Source: Asterias rubens (taxonomy: Eukaryota > Echinodermata > Asteroidea > Forcipulatida > Asteriidae). Taken from it: DNA of 64,000 nucleotides. Position 1 is the stretch's first letter; each line of letters begins with the position of its first letter. The position numbers and the translations under genes were made by a program. The stretch covers positions 744,001 through 808,000 of the forward strand of contig NC_047068.1 in assembly GCF_902459465.1 (NCBI RefSeq), read 5' to 3'. Shown here piece by piece: positions 11,670-24,400 of the stretch. Below the pieces are notes generated by a model. It worked only from the letters and a program-made list of their open reading frames with translations, made no database searches and was not told the DNA's origin.

Positions 11670-12017
11670 AGTCTTGGTTCAAGACTCTCCTGGATTTGTC
11701 ACAAGAGGTCGCGCTATCACCCCCAACGCGCTATCAACCACGAACCGCTGTTAACCATGAACCGCTATCACAGGAGAGTCTTGGCACATTCGTTAAATCT
11801 CCCGCAAAAATCGGGGGGGGGGGGGGGGGGGCGAAACATAATGCGCGTGCGTATATCCCGCAGAGCCCGCCCCTTCATTTGGGGGGAGATTTAACGAATG
11901 TGCCAAGACTCGCCTGTGATAGCGGTTCTCGGGTGATAGCGGTTCGTGGTTGATAGCGCGGTGTGTGTGATAGCGCGCCCTTTTGTGACAAATCCAGGAG
12001 AGTCTTGAACCAAGACT
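11670..12017. mobile_element. Mutator-like foldback with exact 11-bp flanking repeats
   Basis: AGTCTTGG..CCAAGACT ends, arms of about 140 bp, centred on a G run at 11812-11831. AGGTTCCTGCT occurs at 11659-11669 and again at 12018-12028, directly touching both ends. Long terminal inverted repeats with a 9-11 bp duplication are typical of Mutator-like elements. It sits inside an older repeat (about 11634-12230) whose other copy is 44524-44778. Confidence 0.85.
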
Positions 12018-12360
12018 AGGTTCCTGCTTGCAGATCCAGTACAGTAATACTGAATAAACGTGCATCCATTATGCCCACACAGTACACTGCTGTCACATCC
12101 GCAATAGAATGTGACTGCGTATCTCTAGTTGAAATGACTGAGGTCAAGGTTAAACTACACGCTGGTTTTTGACGCGGTCTCTGGCGTTATTCACATGAGC
12201 CTTGAAGTGTGTGACGTCAGATGTCTCAGGCTAGTGTTAACATTTCTAGTAAGTTTGTGGACCCAATCTTAGCAATGACATTACATTATTCAGCATTCTT
12301 CCTCGTTCTTCATTATTCTTCACAAATTGAATTCAAAATATTTGTGTTTCTTTCATGCAG

Positions 12361-12403
12361 GGTTTGGAGGCATTTATGTTTTGTTTGATTCTGAAAGTCA
12401 AAG
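12361..12403 (+). promoter_or_regulatory. IDO 5' leader with apparent splice acceptor
   Basis: A pyrimidine-rich tract ending in CAG at 12358-12360 looks like a 3' splice site just before the IDO start codon. That implies an upstream non-coding 5' exon, which I could not locate. The leader contains an upstream ATG at 12376. Confidence 0.4.
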
Positions 12404-12423
12404 ATGGAGATGGAGATGTGTAA
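12376..12423 (+). other. Upstream ORF overlapping the IDO start codon
   Basis: ATG at 12376 opens 15 codons and stops at 12421-12423, in a different frame from the IDO start at 12404. Because it ends inside the coding exon, ribosomes starting here could not simply reinitiate at 12404. It matters only if the mRNA includes this leader; the implied splice acceptor at 12360 suggests it does. Confidence 0.4.
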
Positions 12424-15400
12424 AGAAGATGCAGCGCTCCTGAATTTACAGAATGCGGTGCCCCGTCTTGAGGACTATGATGCATCCCAAAAGTTAGGCT
12501 TCCTCTATGAAAATGTCACGGTAAATTAGCGATTTCCGTAGAAAAGCTTCATATGGTGCCACCACAGTTTCATTGTGGATGTGTCGTGGCCGAGCAGTTA
12601 AGATCACCGAATTCAAACTCTGGTGTTTCTGATCAGCAGAGTGTGGGTTCGAATCTCGTGTTATTGTGTCCTTAAGCAAGACACTTAACCATTGCTTCGT
12701 CCTTCGGATGGGACGTAAAGCCGTTGGTCCCATGTGTTGTGTAACGCATGTTAAAGAACCCAGTGCACTTTTTCGAAAAGAGAAGGGGTTCGCCCCAGTG
12801 TTCCTGCTGTGGCTGCTGTATCCATTATAAGGTGCTAAATAATTGGGTCTCAAAATTCATCTCTGCAATTACCTATTTTTATGAAAGTTTGTATATACTC
12901 AGCTCCTTGAGTACCTTGTTCGGTAGATACGTGCGCTATACAAGACTTCGAGATTATTATTTTTATTGGATATGAAATTATAGATGATGTGACCGATGTT
13001 TACATTCAAACCGCCCTCTTTTGACAAAACACTGTATAGTCATGTTTCGCCGGACAAAAAGACGTGCAGTCATGGTAAGATTGCGTGTACTTTCTGGCTG
13101 GCTGCCAAGTCACAAAGGTTTTGCCCGGCGGTATGCGTGCTAATCATGGTATGGTTTTCGAGTGACGTCAGAGGTCACATCGTCTATATAGTATCTAAGT
13201 TACCTCAATGAGATATCTCTTTTTGAAAATTTGAGTGAAAAAGTGGTGGCGCCGTACGGAAAGTTATCCATTTCCCTTCACATAATAATTTTTAAAAATA
13301 TTAAGTTAAAAATTTGCAACCTGCTTTGTCTAATTCCTTCATTTTCTTAGCATGGTGTTGCCGAATGGTCTAGAGCATGAAACTCAAGTTTTGGTGGCTG
13401 AGTCATCAGACAGTTTCGCTTCCTGTGTGTGTGTATAAACCTTTGTTTATGACTGGTAAAAAGTGTTAATTCATGGGCGTGACACGCGACCTTGCACCTG
13501 TTGTTATAAGACAGTTTCTTCATTCCTATTGGTCGAGAGCAACGGCTGAAACAGTTGTGCCACATCACGCGATACGTGCGACGCGCACATCATTCCCTTA
13601 CATGGAGTTGTTTACCCGATGGCGGCGGAGGGCTTTACCATTTCATAGCTGAAGGGGTATTGTGTTGAAAGAAATCATTGAACAATTATAATTGGTGCAT
13701 TTATTTTACTTTTTGACCAAAAAATGATGATGTTTTTGACCGAAAGGGTATTTATGATTGGGAATCAAAGTGTGTTGAATCGGTTTTCAACTAGTGGTTT
13801 AAACCCGCCGAGGCCTGGTTCTTTATGAACCAGGCCTCGTTGGGATTAAACCACTAGTTGAAAACCTCTTCACTACACATTGATTCCCTTATTTATAACT
13901 TTATTTATTTATTGTACCAACATTCCTGTAATTGTGGGGTGTTGTGGCCGAGCGAACGCACCGAATTCAAGCTCTGTTGATTCTGTTCAGCGGAGTGTGG
14001 GACACTTCACTATAATTGCTTCTCTCCACCCAGGTGTAAATGGGTACCTGTTATGGTAGAGTTGGTTCTTGTGATTGATAAGCCTTGATTGCGCTACATA
14101 TTTGGTGGCACAGGCTGTATACTCCACAGGGAGCTGGGATGGTTTAAGGAATGATTTAAGGCCCAGTGACCAGGGGTAATAATGTTGAAGCGCCACGAGC
14201 GTCACTTCGTGACGGACCTGAGCGCTATATAAGAAGCCACTTTTGTTATTATTATTATTAATATTAATTTTGTTGCTGTACAAATGGAAAACAAACAAAC
14301 AAACACCCCAAAAACAAATGTTAATTCGGAGGTCTTTGGTTCAAGATCAAACTCTGCCCAAGTAGATTTTTCTTGAAGCCCGGTTCATACACTTCCTGCG
14401 AATGCGAATGCGAAGCGAAAGTTGATGTCACAAATTCGCAACAAACAATTCGCAGCAGTTGAACTCTACTCGACTCGCTCGCGAATATTGCTGCGAAAGG
14501 AGGGTTGGGACGTCAAATTCACGTCAATTTCGCTTCGCATTCGCATGAAGTATGAATCGGGCTTCAGGTTGGTTACATGTATATCATGGAGGATTAAAGA
14601 AGGATTAAAGAACATATTCCTCCATGGTTATGTTAAGTTTCTGATCTAGATGGAATGGTGCTTTATAAATTCCGTTTTTATTGTTATTATCATTATTGTT
14701 ATTGTTATTATTATTGGTATTATTCTTGTGTATCTTTTCTCAGAATAAACTTCCGGAGTACTTTGATCCATGGTGGAACATAGCAACAAGTCTTCAAGAA
14801 CTTGTTGATGATGGAACACTTAGAGATAAAGTTGATATGGTAGGTACCACTACACGCACTGTTTTCTTAGTCACTTGATCGTCGAAGTTGCAAGATAATA
14901 ATGAAAGAAAAAACACCCCTGTCACACGAAGTTGTGTGCTTTCAGATGCTTGATTTTGAGACCTCAAAATAAAATTCTGAGGTCTCGAAATCAAATTTGT
15001 GGAAAATTACTTCTCTCTCACAAAAAACTTTGTTACTGCAGAGGGAGCCGTTTCTCACAATGCATTAAACTCTTTATCTCTCCCCATTACTTTTTACCAA
15101 ATAAGGTTTTATGATAATAATTATTTTGAGTATTTTCTGATATTCTTGCGTTATTTTGCTTCCTCCAGATGCCTTGTCTTGACTGTAGACGCCTGGAGAG
15201 CGAAGGAGAGTGGCAAGTTGCTCACGTTGTTCTTGGTTACATTACACAATGTTATGTCTGGGCTGAAGGCGAAACACGCATTCCACAGGTATCTGGACGT
15301 CCATGCTTTCATTAGATTTATCATATCAGATGTTTTGTTTAAATAGAAGACCCACGACTTTCGAAGAAACACAAACGGACGTCAGGATAACCTGCTTTCT

Positions 15401-18400
15401 ATTTCACAGACCTGGAATTTTGTCTTTTGAAAGGGCATGGCCAGTTTCATTTTGCAAAGAGCTTTTCCATTGGGAAAATCTTTAAGTCAAGGGGAAACTT
15501 TTGAAGGGGCATCGAGGCCAAGACCAGGGTCAACAGAGGCCATGGCCTCCAATAAACCAATCCATTAGGCTCCGCACACGGCGCACATGTGAGCCTTTAC
15601 AATGCCATTCTGCACAACTCTGCCGCGTGCGCTGTGCATACGCACACGCATGTCGGACCTTAATTTGTCAGACTTTTGGTTGCACAATGGGTTGTGATCG
15701 GTCAATACGTAATGGGGCGTGGCTTAATGGATCGGTCTATTCCAGGCCTGTAGGCCTACTTAGTATGTTCTAGAGTCCTGTGAACGAAAAATCAGCTGAT
15801 GACCGTTGCTATTCTAGAGCAGGGCCCAATTTCATGGCTCTGCTTACCGTAAGCACAGAATCGGCGCTTACGGAAGCAGGGAATTCTGTGCTTACAGCAA
15901 GCATATTTCACAGGTTAGCGGCAAATTTTGGCTTCTGCGCAGGCGTACTCAACGTTACTAGGCATTCTACGCTTACAAGGCTAGCGCAGAAAGTCGGCAC
16001 TTGCACGTAAGCGGGGAATCGTGTCGTAAGCGCGGAATTCGGCGGTAAGCAGAGCCATGAAATTGGGCCCTGATGTCCGACCACCAGACCATCATTAAAA
16101 TAAAACCCTAAATACCCACTCTTGAATTTCCAAAAGCCTGTAATTTTTTCCCTGGTTTTTCACGTAGTGTCTTCCAAAGAATATTGCCGTACCTTATTGG
16201 GCAGTCTCTGAGCACTTGGGTATCAACGCCTCGTTGTGTCAGGCTTCTTCTGTTCTCTACAACTGGGAGCTTATTGATTCATCAGGCCCGTTGATTATCG
16301 AGTAAGATTTTGTTTTCTTTGGTCTTGTGGTTTTTCTTACTAGGCTCGACCTGAGTTCAATCAATCAGAAAACATTTTCAAAGCGCCCAAATCAAAAAAA
16401 ATTCAAAGGCGCTGAAAACAGTTACATGAAATTAGCTACAAAATTAAATTAGTTACAATTGGTTAGAAATTGGTTACAATACATTTGTTGAAAACAATAA
16501 CATTTCAAGCAGTTTCTTAAAAAATATGAGCAGGCTAAGCATCATTGATGTTTGGCCAATTGTATCTATTTTTATGTTAAAGGAACATTACAGAATTGGT
16601 TTTGCTAGCAGAAAACAATTGCTGGCAGTGTAAGCACTTTGTGTAATCCAACATATACTTAAACTGACAAACCTTTAGAAGTTCGAGATCGATCGGTCAT
16701 CTGGGTCACAAGAGAATATTGAAAAAGGGATTAAAAATTTTGCTTTGTGTCGATGCCAAAACAAAAGAGGAATCAAACGCTCACTGAGCATTAAACTTGA
16801 GGTGCAAAATTGGGTTATTTATTTCTTATCAAATATCAAATTTCAGACAGAAGTATTTCAAGGGATGTTTTTCAACTGTCATCATCAATAGACTGTGTAA
16901 ATTTTATGCAAGTCTGTGATCTTCACGATTTTTGTTTCTTACCAATTCTGTAACGTTCCTTTAAAGACACTAAACACTATTGGTAATTGTCAAAGACTAG
17001 TCTTCACAGATGGTGTATCTCAACACATGCGGAAAATTTGAGCTCAATCGGTCGTCGAAGTTGCGAGATATTAATGAAGAAAAAAACACCATTGTCGCAC
17101 CACGGTCACATGAAGTTGTTTGCTTTCAGATGCTTGATTTCGAGACCTCAATCTGAAGTCTCGACACCAAATTCGTGGAAAATTACTTCTTTCTCGAAAA
17201 CTACGTAAATTCAGAGGGGGCTGTTTCTAACAATGTTTTACACTATCATCCTCTCCCCATTACTCGTCACCAAGAAAGGGTTTATGATAATAATTATTTT
17301 GAGTAATTACCAATAGTGTCCAATGCCTTTAAGTTTGCCTGTCTGAAACCTAGAATCAAACATAATCTATTTGGTCCGGTGCGACTCTGGTGCGGTGTAA
17401 GTTTGTCTTTTAATTTATAAAGAAGTGTCTATTTATTGGCAGGAATATGAAAGTTATCGTTCCTTTTGTGGGTGGCCAGGACAGCGCCTGGTTCTTTTTA
17501 GTGAGCGCCTTGGTTGAAATGGAATTTGGTCGTGGTTTGGCGGGTTTAGTCAAAGCCCAGCAGGTACAGTTGCTTTTCGATGAACCCTTCTCTTAAAGGA
17601 TTTTGGTACTTTTTCTGACACAAAACACAGTGTCCACAGATTTACATTAAACTTACACTGTTTGAAGATAATGATAATACAAAGCTTCCCTTAAAATATC
17701 AGTCGCTGAGGTGCTGTAGTTTTTGAGAAATAAGTAAAACAACGTCATGAAAATACGTTTTTAAAAGCTAAAACAATTTTCGTCTCATGGTCACTGAGAC
17801 GAAAATTGTCTTTCATGACATTGTTTTACTCATTCCTCAAAAACTACAGCACCTCGGCAAGTAGTATTTTCAGGGAAGGTTTCTACTATCATGATATTCA
17901 AACTGTGTGAGTTGCATGTCAATCGGTGGACATGGTGTTTTTTGTCCTACAAAAAGTACATAGACCCTTTAACTATATGTATTCTTATCTCCTCGTTGTT
18001 TTTAAATTGAGTTGGTCTGTAAATGCTCACATCTTATTGAGTGGTGTGACCAAGCGATCGAGTGCACCTGACTTAAAAGGATGGACGTTTGGTGATCAAT
18101 CTAAATCATTATTGCAATAAACACTTTTTATTTTGGTTACAAGCCTTCAGCAGCTTTTGACAGTGAATGTATAATGCATGTTCAGAAACATTTTACTGCA
18201 AAGCAATGTAGTTATGTACAAAATATCAATTTCAATCTGAGCGGTAACGCTTCTCAGATTGGGTATTCCTTTTAGTGATTATTCTTCAGATTTTATGTAC
18301 CGGTGCCCTACCAACTGAGCTATCCAGCCCTTTGTTGGGGGTCTCCCTATATTAAACAATATCTTTGTATGGGGGAGTCTGCCACTTCCCAGGTTGTATC

Positions 18401-21400
18401 GTAAACTTGGGTGTATCCCTGGCCAAACAGCAGCTACAGTTATATGGCTTCTGACTAGCACCCCAAACAAAGATATTTGACTATGTTTTATAAGGAGAAC
18501 GCCAACATAGGGCTTTAATGACTATCTCTAAATGAGTTGGGGTGGTTCTGAAAAGAACCATTGGTTTCAACTCAACATTTTGATCAGTATGCTCTGATCA
18601 TCTTCTTGATAAAGCTGCTTCAGAACCACCCCAACTCATTTAGAGATAGTCATTACAAGGTGTTACGGCAAACCTTTCCATATCGTATTTCCACCATGCA
18701 AAGTTTCAAATCCAACTAAACATAGGGCTGGATAGCTCAGTTGGTAGAGCGCCGGTTCATTAATCCGGAGGTCATTGGTTCAAGTCTTGCTCGAGTCAAT
18801 TTGCCTTGTTCTTTAAACCTTACCCAGCCAGTTTTCCTTGTGGGTTATAATTATTGAAGTTGTCAATTCGAACAATTTTACTGTAATTTATTGATTTTTT
18901 TCCCCATGATATTGCATTATTGGTTAATTCTCTGTTTTGTTTAATTCTCTCTTTTACAAAAAAAAGGCAGTAAAGGACTTGAATACTGATGAATACATCG
19001 TAGCTTTGGCCGAGGTTAAAGAATCCCTCAGGAAGATGCGAAAAGCTCTGCTAAGAATGCGGGGTAAGCCCTCTTCTCTCGTTGCGCAATGGGAGACAAT
19101 TGCGGACCCCGGTGGCGGCAGACTTACCAGGTAAAACCATTGTTCTCAGAAATGTGCGCAAGCTCAGAACTAAGTAAACAATGGAAAATGACCTGGTAAA
19201 TCTGCTGCCACCTAGCGTTGCAAGTCTCCTACTGAACTTGATCTTATTTCCCCTCCCCCCCCCCCTAAAGAAAATCATAAAAAAAAAAAAACAACCTTGA
19301 TTACTCTGAATGGCCCTTCATAGAGAAAATAACTTATGTTTTGTTATTTACTATTTGTTGTAACTATTGTTGTTATTTTCTGTTTATATTTCTGGTAATG
19401 TGAACTTAACACCTGTAGCTCACAAGGAAACCTGTAATCAAGGTTGCTTGCTATGAGAACCAAAGCACTGGGGTTAACTAATTCACGATGAGTGTTCTTG
19501 GGTCTTTTATGTTCACTATCAATCATTTTAGACAGGGCCTACCGCTAAGTAGACCTTTTCGCAAATACTGGGGCGCGCGCGTAAAGCTTGGAATTAGGTG
19601 CGTTGTGGTCTAGCTGGTATCCAAATTTGATCCATATCTATCCCACAATGCACCTCATTCAACAGTCTGCGCTTGCGCATTGGTATTTGCGATAAGGTCT
19701 ATGCAGACATGCAACGTTTCCGCGGAATTCTGCGTTTAAAAAAAAAATGCAATTTTTTTTTTTTTAAAAGCCTTATATGCCTGGCAAGAGCAATATACAA
19801 CTACAATAATGTAAAATAAGCCTAGTACATGCTAACAATGCACCTTAGAGCATAATAAACCTTTTCTCGGGGTACCATTGTGGGTCTCGTGTACCGTGGC
19901 GTTTCGGCTGCCCCGCTCCGCACTTGCGTTGTACCATTTTTTTTTTTTTTTTTTCAACGGGCAGTTGCATATCTGTAAATGTCCCATCGGAAGGACAAAG
20001 CAGTTATGGTAGAGTGTCTTGCTTTTAAAACGCAAGTGTCAACACCAGGACTGCAACCCACATTCTGCTGTTCAGAACTACCAGGGCTCGAGTCCAGTGC
20101 CCTCAAAGACACTGCACACTATTATAAGTTATCACACAAGCGGAAATACGGGTGGAGTACGGAAAAATATAGCGCTTCTGCGTCCCATATCCAATGAGGC
20201 CGAAGACCGAGTTGGATATATTCACTTGGCGCGTGACATAGAACACACAATACGCATGCTAGTGATATTAGCCGTGCAATATAGGTTTTGTCACCAGTCC
20301 ATTCTGCCGTTTTGATTGGAGGATTAGCGCGTGCTTGGAGATAATGGTAATTGTCAAAGACCAGTCCTCTCACTTGGTGTGTTACAGCGTATGCACAAAA
20401 TAAAAACCTGTGATACTCTTGAGCTCAATTGGTCGTCGAAGTTGCGGGATAATGACGAAAGAAAAAACACCCTTGTCACACCGAGTTGTGTGCTCTCAGA
20501 TGCTTGATTTCGAGACCTCAAAATCTAGTTCTGAGGTCTAATTCATCTGTGTATTTTCAGATGCTTGATTTTGAGACCTCAAAATCTAATTCTGAGGTCT
20601 CGAAATCAAATTTTATGGAAAATTACTTCTTTCCCGTAAACTACGTTACTTCAAAGTGAGCCATTTCTCACGATGTTTTAAGCTATCAACTCCGTTACTC
20701 ATTACCAAGCATGGTTTTATGCTAATAATTATTTTGAGTAGTTAACAATAGTGTCCAGTGACTTTAACCTCTCAGCTAAGACACACCACAAACAATGATG
20801 CGTTTGCATATTCAATCAGATTTTTAATCCACATTAAAAGTGATGGAATAGATCAGATTCTGTTACATGTAAGTAGCTGTAGTGTACCTTATAGTTCTGC
20901 ATTAGTATCCGACCCCCCTTCCATTGAGTTGAATATTAATTTTAGTATCTTATTTTTAATTTTTTTTTATTCACAGAAAGATGTCAGCCCAGGGTTTTCT
21001 ATAACATGCTGCGACCTTTCCTTGCTGGGTGAGAATTGCATTACTTTTCATTTAATTTCTGCAATTGGTTCGAAAACCGCTGCAAAACTCGGCATGTTAC
21101 ATGAAATTAGTAACGTTGTGTACATGTAACTATATGCGGGAGAAACTATGTGCAATTGGAGTGAGCAGGCTCAAACTCTAGCTTTGTTTTTGTTCAGGGA
21201 TCCCCTGTCATACTTTGCTGTGTAAATGCAGCAACATGTATATACAGGAAGATCTTTGTGCATCTGGAGTGAACAGGCTCAAACTCTAGCTTTGTTTCGA
21301 TGGGCTCCCCATTTCACAAAACACTTTCCTTTCTGAGTGAGAATTGTATTACTTTTTATTTGATTTCTGCGACTGGTTAAAAAACAGTTTAGGGAAGACC

Positions 21401-24400
21401 ACGCCACACTTGGCATGTTACATGAAATTAATAACGCTGTGTAGACGTAACTACACACAGTAAGATCTTTGTGCATCTGGAGTGAACATGCTTAAACTCT
21501 AGCTTTGTTTCGGTGGGCTCCCCATTTAACAAAACACTTTCCTCGCTGGGTGAGAATTGCATTACTTTTGCCTCAAATCCTATATGCATTACTTTTTATT
21601 CAATTTCGAATTATTTATTATAATTTATTATTTTAATAATATAATTATTATTTACTTTAGCTGGTGACCTCTTAATTTAATGAAAGGAATTTTTTTATTA
21701 ATTATTTTAATCTATTGTTTTCGATTTTCAGATGGAACAGCAAGGCTTTCAAAGACAAAGGATGGAAAGGTTTAATTTACGAGGGAGTGAGTCCGGAACC
21801 AGTCAGTGTGAGTAAAATCTTAAAGACACTGGACACTATCGGTAATTGTCTAAGACCAGTCTTTTCACTTGGTGTATCTCAACATATGCATGAAATAACA
21901 AACCTGTGAAAATTTGAGCTCAATCGGTCATCGAAGTTGCGCGATAATAATGAAAGAAAAAACACCCTATGTCACACAAGGTTGTGTGCTTTCAGATGCT
22001 TGATTTCGAGACCTCAATATCAAAAATTTAAAAAATCAATGTTATGCTTAGACAAATGTTTTCATTTCTAAGTTTAAGATCAATTTATTGAAATAAAAGT
22101 GGGAACAAAATATCACGTCTTTTTGTTTTGAATTTTTTTGAATTTTTGGGCATTTCAAGACCAAACGCAACGTTATTCCCAAAGATGATATCTCGGAGGT
22201 AAAGATACTTTGCCTATGGCGTCACACTTTTAAAAAGCTATCCCTGAAGCCAAAAGGAGGTAGGTCTTTCGGTGATAGCTGGTCTTTGTGCGTAAAAGTG
22301 TGCGCATGCTGTCAGCGTACCTAGTAGTATTTCGCTTTATGCAAGGAGATCTATCAATTTTTATAACACCCCTTACAAATATTCTGCCTGTTCATTGGTT
22401 TAGAGCGCTTCACATGACATGTCCTAGTTTTGCTAGACGACGGCCGTGCGCTAGTCCCTAGACTATCACACGGCGTGCAGTACCCAGACGTCCATTGCGT
22501 GTACGAGGATGATAAATTAATAGTCTGTAACCATTTTGGATTGCGCGACACTACATGCAGCACAGTAAAAGTACCGTGTCGTCCGTGGATTGTAGCATTC
22601 AGGTCTGTAACTTAATAGTACAGTATTTAGAAATGTTTGGGGGGTTATAAAACAAATATTGACTGCTTTTACTCGTGCAATGGTTTCAACTATGACTCCC
22701 TCGGTGATCCCCGTAGCGTTTAGAACGCTCTGGGGATCACCTCGGGAGTCATAGTTTTAACCATAGCACTCGAAGCAGTCAATATTTGTATACTTTGACT
22801 CCTTTCACCAAATCTACCATTTCCATATTTTGGGAGTCAAATCTTTTGTGCATGTTTGTGCACGATTTTTTCTCCCAAAATGGCAGACTGGATAAGCGCG
22901 TTTGAGTGCTCTGGGCATTGTGCAAGGGGTCTAGTTCTAGGAAAACTTTGTACAAGTGCCACCTTCTTACCCGGTTTCATTTCTTGTCATTTTCTGGTTA
23001 CATAATTATAGTGTGGAGGAGGCAGTGCAGCTCAGAGCTCAACATTTCCATGTCTCGACGCAGCCTTGGGCCTGAAACACCAATCACATGATGGTATGTT
23101 AGTTTGTTATAAATATTAATGATTTAGCTTGAATATTCATGTTTCAAATGCTACTGGCAGTCTCGGGTACACCTGTGGTCCGATAGCTAGACTGCAGGAC
23201 TTGCAATCACAAGGTTGTAGCAGTTGTAGGTTCTAATCTAGCCCTATATAGGACTCTTCCTCTGTACACAGATACAGAATCCTAACTATTAAGGCACGTT
23301 TCTGGGGCGGAAAAATGTCAAAGCTTCATAACTCAAACCTTACCTGCAACAAGCCACCAATTTCAACAGATTCACATTCCATGGCAGCATACATTTTCTG
23401 CGGTGGGTTTTGGTCCTCATATTTTCCTCACAAATCCGTCATTTTCGTGAAATAATGCAGCTTCCAAAGTTAAAAAAACTCCCGTTTCCATCGTTTTCTC
23501 ACAGTGTTGTCTGTTGTCGTGCGTACGCGTATACATTCGCGTGCAAGGCGCATGATGCAAGCTTGGTGTTTATTGACCCATTTCACCTGACGTCATCATC
23601 AGAATAATCTTGGATACGCCATTTTGGTGGTCAGTGTCAATGTGTCTTACTCAGTGAAGTGCGCATTTTTAGGCGACGCGGCGTTTACATGTAAGCCTAT
23701 TGACCACCAACTTGGTGAGCGTGGCATCAGTCGCCGCATGTGACGCGCGTGCAAGGGGTCAATATCCCTTGGGGCAGTTTGCTGAGTTCCCTCGAACAAA
23801 CAAACAAACTAACAAGATACAACGAGACTGCAGTGATTATTTTCTATCACCGAACTCAAATTAATAAGTCTCACCATTTTCTATTTCACTCATAATGAAT
23901 CCTACTTATTATTTATTCATGTATGTCAACTGGAATATCATGAATAAATAAGACTTAGAGTTAAAAGACAGAATTTGTAACCTTTCATTCTACAAGAGAA
24001 GCAAACCACCACAAAAAATGGTAAGAAACAGGACCATAAATATTCATTATTAATCTTGAAATATTCATTTGTTCGTACAGAAACGCAGTGTGCAAAGTTT
24101 GCGAGAGACATGCCACCGTTACATCGAGACTTAATCAAGGCATTAGCCACGGGTCCATCTATCCGCCATTTTGGTAAGCAACGTAATGTCGTAATTATGT
24201 TGTGATTATTATAACCTTAGGCCGAGCCCGAATTATCAGATGTGGCAGCAGTTGTGTGCTCGATCATCATGCAGGCATGACATTCCTTCTTCAAGTCTTA
24301 TATCTGATAGCCTAAAAGGTCTATTAAAGACACTGGACACTATTGGTAACTGTCAAAGACCAGTCTCCTCACTTGGTGTATCTCAGCATATGCATAAAAT

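Noticed and set aside
11601..12065. Several open frames on both strands
   Set aside because: They are the two arms of the foldback at 11670-12017 read through.
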